Shown: positions 1 to 7,962, counted from the stretch's first letter. The stretch is 8,402 bases of DNA from DATFXF01 sp035258565 (GCA_035258565.1 DATFXF010000417.1:1-8402), one strand, 5' to 3'. The notes: generated by a model not told the origin, from the sequence alone. Program-made: numbers and translations.

Positions 1-1
1 C

Positions 2-154
2 GACAAGAAGGTCTATACACTGAATCCCCAGGACAAGGCTGCTGATCATGCCGGCCACTACGTGACCGTGAAGGGCACCGTGGACGGCAACACGATCACA
101 GCGGATTCCATCACCATGGCCACACCGGAAAAGGGCGAAAAGCCGAAGTCGTAA
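2..154 (+). CDS. C-terminal fragment of a small, probably secreted, hypothetical protein
   Basis: This is an open frame entering from the left edge and ending at a TAA stop (152-154), leaving 50 residues. It begins DKKVYTLNPQD, continues with HAGHYVTVKGTVDGNTITAD and ends in a Lys/Glu-rich tail (TPEKGEKPKS). The pattern 'value stored or reported, then D-K-A-x-x-H-A-G-H-x-V-x-V-x-G-T-V-D-G-x-T-I' resembles the C-terminal half of short secreted beta-rich proteins I know from Acidobacteriota. These normally carry a signal peptide and a Cys-containing N-terminal half, which would lie outside the window. Their biochemical function is not known to me. A strong terminator 27 bases after the stop supports this being the real 3' end of a transcript. 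Reading frame: good confidence. Family: moderate. Confidence 0.72.
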   Translation, partial: DKKVYTLNPQDKAADHAGHYVTVKGTVDGNTITADSITMATPEKGEKPKS

Positions 155-181
155 TTCCGCCCTTCGTTCTGGAACATTTCG

Positions 182-220
182 GGCGGGCAGGGCCTTCGGT
201 CTTGCCCGCCTTTTGTTTTT
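182..220 (+). terminator. Intrinsic (rho-independent) terminator
   Basis: A perfect 8-bp outer stem (GGCGGGCA 182-189 with TGCCCGCC 203-210) continues inward through G-T/G-C/G-T/C-G/C-G pairs to a tiny TTC loop. It is followed at once by TTTTGTTTTT (211-220). It lies 27 bases after the stop of the upstream gene and ends that transcript. The rest of the 155-278 gap shows no convincing promoter for nagA and no other gene. Confidence 0.9.
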
Positions 221-278
221 CGCCCGAAGAGGTGTGGTAGCGCGCCCTTCTCGAAGTCGAGTAGGATGGTGCGCGGCT

Positions 279-1454
279 ATGGCTCCTCTGGTCATTTACT
301 CGGACCACGCCCTGACCCCACTTGAAGAAATCTCCGACGCGGTTGTGGTTGTCGAGGGCGAAGAGATTGTTGCCGCAGGCCGCCGGGGCGAGGTTTCCGT
401 GCCGCCGGGCGCCCAAGAACATCGAGCGCGCGGGATGACGCTCGTGCCGGGTTTCTTGGACGTGCACATCCATGGGGCTGGCGGCCACGATGTGATGGAG
501 GCCACCGAAGAGGCGCTCCGGGCGGTCACGGAAACGGCTGCTGCGCGCGGAACCACTGCGTTGCTGGCCACCACGGTGACGGCCAGCGAGCAACGCATCC
601 GCCAGAGCGCCCAGGGCATCGCGCGCTTCGTCCGCAGTCAACGAGGTGCCATTCCACAAACTCGCCCACGCGCTGAAATCGTGGGCATTCACTTTGAAGG
701 ACCCTTCATCAGTGCGACACGGCGTGGCGTCCATCTCGCGGAGTGGATCGCCCCGCCCTCAGTGGCCGCGCTCGAGGGCTATCTCGGAGCCGCCGAGGGC
801 ACCGGCCGCTTATTGACGCTGGCCCCGGAACTTCCCGGGGCTCTCGCGGTGATCACATTTGCTTCGAAGGCGGGACTCGTGGTGGCCATGGGGCATACCG
901 ACGCCACCTACAGGGAGGCCTGCGCTGCCATTCACCAAGGAGTTCGCCATGCGGCGCACGTGTTCAACGCCATGCGCCCGTTCTCGCATCGCGAGACGGG
1001 CGTGCTTGGCGCGATCCTCACCTCTCCCGAAGTGAGCGCGGAGCTCATCGCCGATGGCGTGCACGTGGACCCGCCGGCGATGCGACTCCTCTTGACATCG
1101 AAGGGCGCCGAGCGCGTCGTGCTGGTCAGCGACGGCACCGCCGCCACCGGAATGCCGGACGGCAAATACCAACTGGGCACCATTGAAGTTGTCGTGACGC
1201 GCGGTGTTTGCCGCAACGCAGAGGGGAAACTTGCCGGCAGCACCCTCACACTGGAGCGCGCCGTGCGCAACATCGTCGCGCTGGGAGTTCCGCTGGCGGC
1301 CGCGGTGCGCATGGCCACGCTCAACCCGGCGCGCCTGTTGGGGCTGGAGGCGAGAAAGGGCGTGCTTCGTCCGGGCGCGGACGCGGACCTGGTTTTGCTC
1401 GACTCGGACCTGCGTGTCGCCGGGGTGCTGACCCGCGGCGTGGGATTGGGCTAG
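279..1454 (+). CDS. nagA: N-acetylglucosamine-6-phosphate deacetylase
   Basis: This cytoplasmic amidohydrolase removes acetate from GlcNAc-6-phosphate to give glucosamine-6-phosphate, in amino-sugar catabolism and peptidoglycan or chitin recycling. The 391-residue product is of normal family length. Visible motifs are D-V-HIHG (His63, His65) after the first beta strands, GIHFEGPFI (metal ligand Glu140), GHTDATY (His206), AAHVFNAM (His227), DGVHVDP (His262), VSDGTAATG (likely catalytic Asp285) and AGSTLTLERAV (319-329). The HxH pair is intact, as in Bacillus NagA; E. coli NagA has Q-x-N there. The frame is open back to TTG 213, inside the upstream terminator, so that start is implausible. ATG 279 (MAPLVIYSD) puts the first strand at the N-terminus, although only a weak GGAT-like Shine-Dalgarno precedes it. 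No nagB or transporter is adjacent. The gene looks monocistronic and converges on the glutaredoxin-like gene. Confidence 0.93.
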   Translation: MAPLVIYSDHALTPLEEISDAVVVVEGEEIVAAGRRGEVSVPPGAQEHRARGMTLVPGFLDVHIHGAGGHDVMEATEEALRAVTETAAARGTTALLATTVTASEQRIRQSAQGIARFVRSQRGAIPQTRPRAEIVGIHFEGPFISATRRGVHLAEWIAPPSVAALEGYLGAAEGTGRLLTLAPELPGALAVITFASKAGLVVAMGHTDATYREACAAIHQGVRHAAHVFNAMRPFSHRETGVLGAILTSPEVSAELIADGVHVDPPAMRLLLTSKGAERVVLVSDGTAATGMPDGKYQLGTIEVVVTRGVCRNAEGKLAGSTLTLERAVRNIVALGVPLAAAVRMATLNPARLLGLEARKGVLRPGADADLVLLDSDLRVAGVLTRGVGLG

Positions 1455-1456
1455 GG

Positions 1457-1709
1457 TTACGGGTTCGGCTGGAGCTCTAACTCCCGGGAGAGCTGCTGGG
1501 GGTCGAACGGACTGCAAGCGAAATAACGTCCCGCCAGCGCGAAGGTGGGCACTTTGCGGCGGCCATCGTTTACACGCAGCACGAGATCTTCGGCCTCGGC
1601 GACCTCATCAATATCCACTTCCGTAAAGTTCACTCCGCGTTCGCGCAGGAATTTCTTGTCGCCGGCAATCCGAGCACCAGGAAGTCCTATAGATCGTGAT
1701 TGGCTCCAT
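1457..1709 (-). pseudogene. Glutaredoxin-like protein gene, frameshifted just after the CxxC motif
   Basis: From ATG 1709, preceded by GGAAAGGCAGG, one frame reads MEPITIYRTSWCSDCRR: the first beta strand and redox-active C12-S-D-C15 site of a small glutaredoxin/thioredoxin-fold protein. That frame then stops at 1608-1610 after only 33 residues. The rest of the fold is in another frame from about 1657 to the stop at 1457-1459. It reads KKFLRERGVNFTEVDIDE, then KVPTF (the cis-proline motif), then a C-terminal helix. Joining the frames near 1655-1665 would give a protein of about 84 residues, normal for the family. Adding two bases (for example CGA-GC-CAAG) restores C-R-R-A-K-K-F-L; removing one base also restores the frame but leaves the helix one residue short. 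The 3' frame is open upstream to 1849, but that extension lacks CxxC. It may be a true pseudogene, programmed frameshifting or a sequencing/assembly error. It lies 61 bases after atpC with no terminator between, so co-transcription is likely. Confidence 0.8.
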
Positions 1710-1770
1710 CCTGCCTTTCCGCTGGGGTCGATTCCACTCCTCGATGAGCGCTGCGCAAACCGGCAAGCGG

Positions 1771-2193
1771 CTATGGCGCCGACTGGCCCTTCCCGGCGAC
1801 CTGGAGGCGGATCACCGCGCGCTGGAGCGCCAGGGTGGCGCGCGCCCAATCCGTTTCAGCCGGGTCGCGCTCCGCCAGGCGTCGTTCGGCACGCGCGAGC
1901 GCTGCGCGGGCGCGGTTGACGTCAATTTCTTCAGCGCGCTCGCCAACCTCGGCGAGGACGATCACGCGGTCCGGCAGCACTTCGGCAAAACCCTGGATGA
2001 CGGCCGCATAGCGCGTCTCTAGACCCTTTCGGTAGCTCAGCTGGCCGACACCCAACTCGGTGATCAGCGGCGCATGGCCCGGCAGGATGCCTAGATAACC
2101 GTCGAGACCGGGGAGCTCGACGGAGGTGACCGTCTCATCGATCAACTGGCGTTCCGGCGTGACTACTGCGAGGTTCAGCGAATCAGGTAGCAT
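1771..2193 (-). CDS. atpC: F1F0 ATP synthase epsilon subunit
   Basis: This central-stalk subunit binds gamma and the c ring and can inhibit ATP hydrolysis through its C-terminal helices. The product is 140 residues, as expected. Residues 1 to about 84 form the beta sandwich, with the conserved LPGLDGYLGILPGHAPLIT (28-46) and GFAEVLPDRVIVLAE (68-82). The helical hairpin follows, rich in Ala/Arg/Glu. Its beginning, IDVNRA (90-95), matches the I/L-D-x-x-R-A motif linked to ATP binding in Bacillus epsilon subunits; whether this protein binds ATP is inference. The start ATG 2193 has no clear Shine-Dalgarno, only a nearby GGACG, and no in-frame alternative lies between it and the atpD stop 36 bases away. 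Translation may depend on re-initiation after atpD. It is the last ATP synthase gene of the operon. Confidence 0.95.
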   Translation of the reverse strand: MLPDSLNLAVVTPERQLIDETVTSVELPGLDGYLGILPGHAPLITELGVGQLSYRKGLETRYAAVIQGFAEVLPDRVIVLAEVGERAEEIDVNRARAALARAERRLAERDPAETDWARATLALQRAVIRLQVAGKGQSAP

Positions 2194-2229
2194 CGTCCAT
2201 GCACCGCAGCCCGGGGCCCGTGTTCCTGA

Positions 2230-3681
2230 CTAGGCTACCGCGGACATCTTCTCGGCCTTCTCCAGTGCTTCTTCGATCGTGCCCACCATGTAGAAAGCCT
2301 GCTCGGGAACGTCGTCGTGCTTGCCCTCGACGATCTCCTTGAAGCCGCGGATGGTGTCTTCAATCTTGACATACTTGCCCTCTAGACCCGTGAACTGGTG
2401 GGCCACGAACATGGGTTGGGAGAGAAATTTTTCGATTTTGCGCGCGCGGGCGACGCTGAGCTTATCCTCGTCCGAGAGCTCTTCAATGCCCAGGATGGCG
2501 ATGATGTCCTGGAGGTCCTTGTAGCGCTGGAGGATCGATTTCACCGCACGCGCCACGGTGTAATGCTCCTGGCCAAGGATGCGCGGATCGAGCATGCGCG
2601 AATAGCTGGCCAGGGGATCCACGGCCGGGTAGATGCCGCGCTCGAAGATCTGGCGGCTCAGGTTCGTCGTGGCATCGAGGTGTGTGAAGGTGGCCGCGGG
2701 AGCGGGATCGGTGTAGTCGTCCGCGGGCACGAAGATGGCTTGCACGGATGTGATGGAGCCGTGCTTGGTTGAAGTGATGCGCTCTTGCAATTCGCCGATT
2801 TCGGTATTGAGGTTTGGCTGGTAGCCCACCGCGGAGGGCATGCGTCCCAACAGCGCCGAAACTTCCGAACCGGCCTGCACGAAGCGAAAAATGTTGTCGA
2901 TGAACAGGAGAACGTCCAAGTGCTCTTCGTCGCGAAAGTATTCGGCCACCGTCAGCCCGGTCAGGCCAACGCGTAGGCGGGCGCCGGGCGGCTCGGTCAT
3001 CTGGCCATAAATCAGGGCCGCGCGGGATTTTTCCGAGTTGCCGGGCACGACGACTCCCGATTCTGCCATCTCGATCCACAGGTCGTTGCCTTCGCGCGTC
3101 CGCTCGCCCACCCCAGAAAATACGGAAACGCCCCCATGCTTTAGGGCCACGTTGTGAATCAGCTCCATGATGATGACCGTCTTGCCCACCCCAGCGCCGC
3201 CGAACAAGCCGATCTTGCCGCCCTTGAGGTATGGTTCGATGAGGTCCACCACCTTGATGCCGGTCTCGAACATCTCGAGCTCGGTGGATTGGTCAACGAG
3301 GGCAGGCGCTGCACGGTGGATCGGATAGCGGGTCTGGCTCTCGATCGGCCCTAGATTATCAACCGGCTCGCCCAACACGTTCATCAGGCGGCCCAGGGTT
3401 CCTCGGCCGACAGGGACGGTGATTTCGCGCCCGGTGTCGATGGCCTTCATACCGCGCACGACCCCTTCGGTGGGCTTCATGGAAACGCAGCGCACGCGGC
3501 CTTCGCCAAGGTGCTGCTGCACTTCGGCAATGATTTCGAGCGGCTCCGGCAGGTCGAAGCCTTCGCTCGTGACGCGCACGGCGTTGTAGATCTGTGGCAG
3601 GTGGCCGGCTGCGAACTGCACGTCCAGCACCGGCCCGATCACCTGGACCACATGTCCGACGGTTGTTTTCTCCTGCGCCAT
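2230..3681 (-). CDS. atpD: F1F0 ATP synthase beta subunit (catalytic)
   Basis: This catalytic subunit of the alpha3-beta3 head makes ATP from ADP and phosphate on the cytoplasmic side of the membrane. The 483-residue product is of normal length. In order it shows an N-terminal beta barrel, Walker A GGAGVGKT (161-168), GERTREGND with the presumed catalytic Glu193, Walker B LLFIDNIF (259-266), VPADDYTDPAPAATF (318-332) and the alpha/beta signature PAVDPLASYS (352-361). The C-terminal helical domain includes the DELSEED-like loop, here EELSDED (400-406). The frame is open far upstream to 4041, but that stretch is antisense-like shadow over atpG. ATG 3681 (MAQEKTTVGHV) starts the conserved domain and has AAGGAG five bases upstream (3687-3692), so it is chosen. 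It begins 29 bases after the atpG stop. Confidence 0.98.
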   Translation of the reverse strand: MAQEKTTVGHVVQVIGPVLDVQFAAGHLPQIYNAVRVTSEGFDLPEPLEIIAEVQQHLGEGRVRCVSMKPTEGVVRGMKAIDTGREITVPVGRGTLGRLMNVLGEPVDNLGPIESQTRYPIHRAAPALVDQSTELEMFETGIKVVDLIEPYLKGGKIGLFGGAGVGKTVIIMELIHNVALKHGGVSVFSGVGERTREGNDLWIEMAESGVVVPGNSEKSRAALIYGQMTEPPGARLRVGLTGLTVAEYFRDEEHLDVLLFIDNIFRFVQAGSEVSALLGRMPSAVGYQPNLNTEIGELQERITSTKHGSITSVQAIFVPADDYTDPAPAATFTHLDATTNLSRQIFERGIYPAVDPLASYSRMLDPRILGQEHYTVARAVKSILQRYKDLQDIIAILGIEELSDEDKLSVARARKIEKFLSQPMFVAHQFTGLEGKYVKIEDTIRGFKEIVEGKHDDVPEQAFYMVGTIEEALEKAEKMSAVA

Positions 3682-3710
3682 ACCCTCTCCTTCTGCTTCC
3701 GATTCTGCGC

Positions 3711-4619
3711 CTAAGCCGTCCAAGCGGCCCCGCTCACCACTTCGATGATCTCCTTGGTAATGGTGGCCTGGCGCACCTTGTTCATATGCAGGGTGAGCTG
3801 GTCCATCAGCTCCGCCGCATTGTTCGTGGCCGAATCCATCGCCGTCATCCGCGCAGCGTGTTCGGCCGCGGAGGACTCCAGCATGGCGCGGAAGACTTGC
3901 GTCTCCACAAATCGCGGCAGGAGCCGGCTGAAGATGTGGGCCGGCGGTTGCTCGTAAAGGTAGTCCACCAGGGTCACGGAGTCCGTGCCTGGACGCCGGG
4001 GTTCCCCCTCGCCAAAGGCTTCGGTCTGAGCGACGTCCCATCGAGCCGGATCGATCGGCAGTAGCTTTTCAAGCGTAAGCCGCTGCGTCAGCACGCTGCG
4101 GAATTCGTTGTAGAGTGCGTAAACGGCGTCGGTATGGGCTGCCGTATAGCACTCCACAACCTGTGCCGCGATCTCCCTTGCCCGGGAGAATTCGACGCGC
4201 GCGCTCACGTTGATGTATTCGGCGACGAACTTCTCCTTGCGTTTGCTCAGCGCGTCGCGAGCCTTCTTGCCGATGGGGATCACCTCCGTCGCTTTCTCCT
4301 TGTGCTCGCGGAGAAATTCAACCGCCCGGCGGATGACGTTGGCGTTGAAGGCACCACACAGGCCGCGGTCGCTGCTCACTACCAGCAGAAGCACGCGCTC
4401 TTCCGGACGCCGGACCATCAACGGATGCGTTGGGTCCTCCACGCGCGCCATGGCAGAACGCAACAGAACGAGCATCTCGCGAGCATACGGCCGGGCCGCA
4501 AAGATCTTCTCCTGCGCGCGGCGCAGGCGCGCCGCGGCAACAAACTTCATCGCCCGGGTGATCTGCTGGGTGTTCTTCACCGAGCGGATACGGCGCCGGA
4601 AATCGAGCAGTGTTGGCAT
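3711..4619 (-). CDS. atpG: F1F0 ATP synthase gamma subunit
   Basis: This is the rotor shaft connecting the c ring to the catalytic head. The product has 302 residues, slightly longer than the roughly 287 of E. coli; most of the extra length is a loop around 190-216 before the conserved VDYLYEQ. The N-terminal helix carries RIRSVKNTQQITRAMKFVAA (10-29), and SSDRGLCGAFN (82-92) begins the Rossmann-like domain. The C-terminal helix ends ITKEIIEVVSGAAW (287-300), matching the family signature except that a Trp stands where a small or basic residue is usual. There is no Cys-bearing redox insert of the chloroplast type; the only Cys residues are 88 and 157. ATG 4619 has GTGAGG just upstream and lies 17 bases after the atpA stop. 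Confidence 0.96.
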   Translation of the reverse strand: MPTLLDFRRRIRSVKNTQQITRAMKFVAAARLRRAQEKIFAARPYAREMLVLLRSAMARVEDPTHPLMVRRPEERVLLLVVSSDRGLCGAFNANVIRRAVEFLREHKEKATEVIPIGKKARDALSKRKEKFVAEYINVSARVEFSRAREIAAQVVECYTAAHTDAVYALYNEFRSVLTQRLTLEKLLPIDPARWDVAQTEAFGEGEPRRPGTDSVTLVDYLYEQPPAHIFSRLLPRFVETQVFRAMLESSAAEHAARMTAMDSATNNAAELMDQLTLHMNKVRQATITKEIIEVVSGAAWTA

Positions 4620-4636
4620 GCCTCACTCGCAGCCCG

Positions 4637-6169
<1,533 letters not shown>

Positions 6170-6178
6170 TTCTCGCTC

Positions 6179-6715
6179 CTATTCCGAGGCCAGTCGCGCG
6201 CGCAGCCGGTCCAGCTGCTCTCGCACGGAGCCATCGTAAATCGTCGAACCGATGCGCACGACAGCACCGGCAATCAGGCCTGGCTCGAGGTCATAACGAG
6301 CCTCAATCCGCTTGCCGGTCAGGCCCTCGAGCACACTCATCAATTCGCTCTTCTGCTTCCTCGTCAGCTCTTCCGCCGAGGTCACCTGGGCCTCGGCCAC
6401 GCCCAGCCGCGCGCGCAGCATCTCCTCGAAGGCCTGCTGGATCTCGGTCAGCAGATGCGACCGGTGATGCTGGACAAGCACAAAGAGAAAATTCCGCACT
6501 GTTTGGCTGGCCTTCATGTGCGCGACGAGTTTCTCGATCACCGCCTGCTTGCTGGGCCGCGGGATGGCCGGGCTGGCCAGAAAATTGCGCAGGTCGGCGG
6601 ACTCGCCGAACACGCGCACGAAGTTCGCCAGCTCTTCTTTCGTCTGCTCCGGCTGGCCGCGCTCCATGGCCACGTCCACGAGCGCCGCGGCGTAGCGCTG
6701 TGCCAGGGCTTTCAA
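6179..6715 (-). CDS. atpH: F1F0 ATP synthase delta subunit, TTG start
   Basis: This OSCP homologue clamps the peripheral stalk (b/b') to the top of the alpha/beta head. The product has 178 residues, normal length. The N-terminal helical bundle starts KALAQRYAAALVDVA, and LANFVRVFGESADLRNFLASP (29-49) is typical of the family. The C-terminal signature GLIAGAVVRIGSTIYDGSV (146-164) is clear. The start codon is TTG at 6715-6713, and the atpF stop TGA (6714-6712) lies within the same four bases, TTGA. AAGGAG six bases upstream (6722-6727) and the immediate Y/R-rich family N-terminus decide for this start. Translation is most likely coupled to atpF. Confidence 0.95.
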   Translation of the reverse strand: MKALAQRYAAALVDVAMERGQPEQTKEELANFVRVFGESADLRNFLASPAIPRPSKQAVIEKLVAHMKASQTVRNFLFVLVQHHRSHLLTEIQQAFEEMLRARLGVAEAQVTSAEELTRKQKSELMSVLEGLTGKRIEARYDLEPGLIAGAVVRIGSTIYDGSVREQLDRLRARLASE

Positions 6716-7305
6716 TGCGGGCTCCTTGCCAGGTTTTCGAGGAAGGACTCGAAGAGCACGGCCTGCGTGTGCGCCGTAATCTCGGAGCGAATCAGCGTGC
6801 CCGCGCGCTCGACCGCCAGCCGCGCCGCGGCAGCTTTTAGCTCCAGGCGCGCCGCGTGTTCGGCGGCTTCGATTTCCGCCTGTCCGGCCCGCTCGATTTT
6901 CTCGATCTCCTCCCGCGTGTGCGCGCGAATGCGCCCGGCCTCACGGGCAGATTCCTCGCGCGCTCGGGTGCGCAGCTCCCCGATCTCCTGCGCGAGCCTC
7001 GCGAGCTTCTCTTCGGCCTCGCGGAGCTCCTGCTCGGCGGCGGCCTTGGCGGCTGCTGCTTCGCTGAGGGAGGTTCGAATCTGATCGGCGCGCCGACGGG
7101 CCCACCCGGGCGCGTACTTGAGGGTCAAATAGCCGATGGTGCCCGCCACCAGGGCAAAGTTCAGCCAGCGAAAGACGGTGCCCACGAGTTCTTCCGCCGG
7201 GTTGGGCTCGCTGCCTTCTACCGCAAAGGTGGGCTGGAGGGCTGGAGCGCAAGCGATCAGCAAGAGCAAGAAAACGGCAGTGAGCCACCAGCGCCGTGGC
7301 TTCAT
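6712..7305 (-). CDS. atpF: F1F0 ATP synthase subunit b, with N-terminal signal-like extension
   Basis: This membrane-anchored peripheral stalk subunit holds the F1 head against rotation. The 197-residue product is longer than a classical b of about 156-170. It begins with a basic stretch (KPRRWW) and a hydrophobic run (8-20). The sequence LIAC (16-19) fits a lipobox, and PTFA-V around residue 28 could be a signal peptidase I site. The conserved F-R-W-L-N-F motif (45-50) follows in the true transmembrane segment (about 42-63), then a long charged coiled coil (70-185). I infer that the first hydrophobic segment is a cleaved signal peptide, so the mature N-terminus faces the periplasm as in ordinary b. 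ATG 7305 overlaps the upstream stop as ATGA and has only a weak Shine-Dalgarno, suggesting coupled translation. Its partner is the preceding gene. Confidence 0.92.
   Translation of the reverse strand: MKPRRWWLTAVFLLLLIACAPALQPTFAVEGSEPNPAEELVGTVFRWLNFALVAGTIGYLTLKYAPGWARRRADQIRTSLSEAAAAKAAAEQELREAEEKLARLAQEIGELRTRAREESAREAGRIRAHTREEIEKIERAGQAEIEAAEHAARLELKAAAARLAVERAGTLIRSEITAHTQAVLFESFLENLARSPH
6722..6727 (-). promoter_or_regulatory. Ribosome binding site for the TTG start of atpH
   Basis: A perfect AAGGAG lies in the last codons of atpF, six bases before TTG 6715. It supports a non-ATG start that overlaps the atpF stop. Confidence 0.8.
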
Positions 7306-7775
7306 CGGGCTTCGCTCGCCGCCGGGGGTGCGGAGGGTCGCCGCTCGAGGATGATGCGCGCGATCTCTCGCGCGAGCGCGGTACTCTGCGCTTCAATTTC
7401 GGCGCGCGCCTCGGCCAGGTCGGCGAAGATTCTTTCCTTGGCGGTTCGGACGGCTTCGTTCGTCCGGCTGCGCGCCCGCCGAATCTCGGCGGTACGCTCC
7501 TCAAGCACGGCCTGCCGCGTGGTTTCCTGCTCGGCGTAGATCTCCGCGCGGGCCTTCTTGAGCGCCTCCTGCCGGGCGCGAACCTTTTCCTGCGCCGCGG
7601 CCCGGTTTCGCTCTGCTTCGCGCCAGGCACCCTCGCTGCGCGCCCGGCGCTCGTCGAGCACGCGCTCCATGGGGCGGAAGAAATGCGCTCGCAGAAACAG
7701 GTAGAAAAAGAAGACCACCAGGACGGTCGGGACAGCTTGCCCGAACAACTCGCCAAGTTGTCGGAGAATCTCCAT
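7302..7775 (-). CDS. atpF': F1F0 ATP synthase subunit b' (second b-type stalk subunit)
   Basis: This is the first gene of the operon. The 157-residue protein has one N-terminal membrane segment (about 15-33, VPTVLVVFFFYLFLRAHFF), then P-M-E-R-V-L-DERR, which is typical of b and b' proteins. A continuous charged coiled coil runs from about 36 to 145, and a Pro/Ala-rich tail ends it. It has no signal peptide, unlike the next gene. The pair presumably forms a b/b' heterodimer, as known in cyanobacteria, purple bacteria and several other phyla. The frame is open upstream to 8363, but that part is a shadow of the divergent dehydrogenase gene and its leader. ATG 7775 sits directly before the membrane segment and no other usable in-frame start lies in the leader, although its Shine-Dalgarno is poor (AAACGAACC). 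Confidence 0.9.
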   Translation of the reverse strand: MEILRQLGELFGQAVPTVLVVFFFYLFLRAHFFRPMERVLDERRARSEGAWREAERNRAAAQEKVRARQEALKKARAEIYAEQETTRQAVLEERTAEIRRARSRTNEAVRTAKERIFADLAEARAEIEAQSTALAREIARIILERRPSAPPAASEAR

Positions 7776-7804
7776 GGTTCGTTTGCGGGAAAAATCCTGG
7801 CTGC

Positions 7805-7819
7805 CCGCCCGGGGGGCGG
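7805..7819 (-). other. GC-only hairpin in the leader of the ATP synthase operon
   Basis: Perfect inverted repeat CCGCCC/GGGCGG (7805-7810 and 7814-7819) with a 3-base loop, about 30 bases before the start of the first gene and within the predicted 5' leader. It has no T-run, so it is not a terminator. A role in translation or mRNA stability is only a guess. Confidence 0.4.
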
Positions 7820-7883
7820 CGCCGGCATTACCGGAGTGCCCTGTTCCTCCGCAGCCTTTTCCGGCCGCTGAGCAAAGAAGGAA

Positions 7884-7912
7884 TTTATAGCATCCGTGCA
7901 GCGTTCCGTCAA
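7884..7912 (-). promoter_or_regulatory. Sigma-70-type promoter of the ATP synthase operon
   Basis: On the minus strand there is a -35 TTGACG (7912-7907), a 17-base spacer, and a -10 TATAAA (7889-7884). Both hexamers differ from consensus at one position and the spacing is optimal. Transcription would start near 7877, giving a leader of about 100 bases before the b' ATG. This is the only strong promoter-like site I see for the operon. Confidence 0.78.
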
Positions 7913-7916
7913 CGAC

Positions 7917-7946
7917 TTGCTGGCTCGGAAGATCGCTTGTTACAAT
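7917..7946 (+). promoter_or_regulatory. Candidate promoter of the acyl-CoA dehydrogenase gene
   Basis: On the plus strand there is a -35-like TTGCTG (7917-7922), an 18-base spacer, and TACAAT as -10 (7941-7946, one mismatch to consensus). The -35 is weak. Transcription would start near 7953, leaving a leader of about 84 bases. The element lies back to back with the ATP synthase promoter, with four bases between the two -35 hexamers. Confidence 0.55.
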
Positions 7947-7962
7947 GCGGCGTTTCGATGCG

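Noticed and set aside
213..278. TTG start at 213 for nagA
   Set aside because: It lies in the T-tract of the upstream terminator and adds 22 residues unlike the family.
1473..1494. AGCTCT...AGAGCT inverted repeat with inner CTCCCGGGAG as a terminator between nagA and the glutaredoxin gene
   Set aside because: It lies within the glutaredoxin C-terminal coding sequence, has no T-run on either strand and its inner palindrome competes with the outer stem.
3682..4041. Upstream extension of the beta subunit frame
   Set aside because: It overlaps the gamma gene in another frame and is low-complexity Gly/Arg/His sequence. ATG 3681 has a strong Shine-Dalgarno and the conserved N-terminus.
3711..4619. 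Redox-regulated gamma subunit of chloroplast type
   Set aside because: The extra loop around residues 190-216 contains no Cys pair, so nothing supports thiol control.
6941..7912. Minus-strand 323-residue frame overlapping b' and b
   Set aside because: It is an Arg/Ser/Pro-rich shadow in the +1 frame of the two b genes with no domain.
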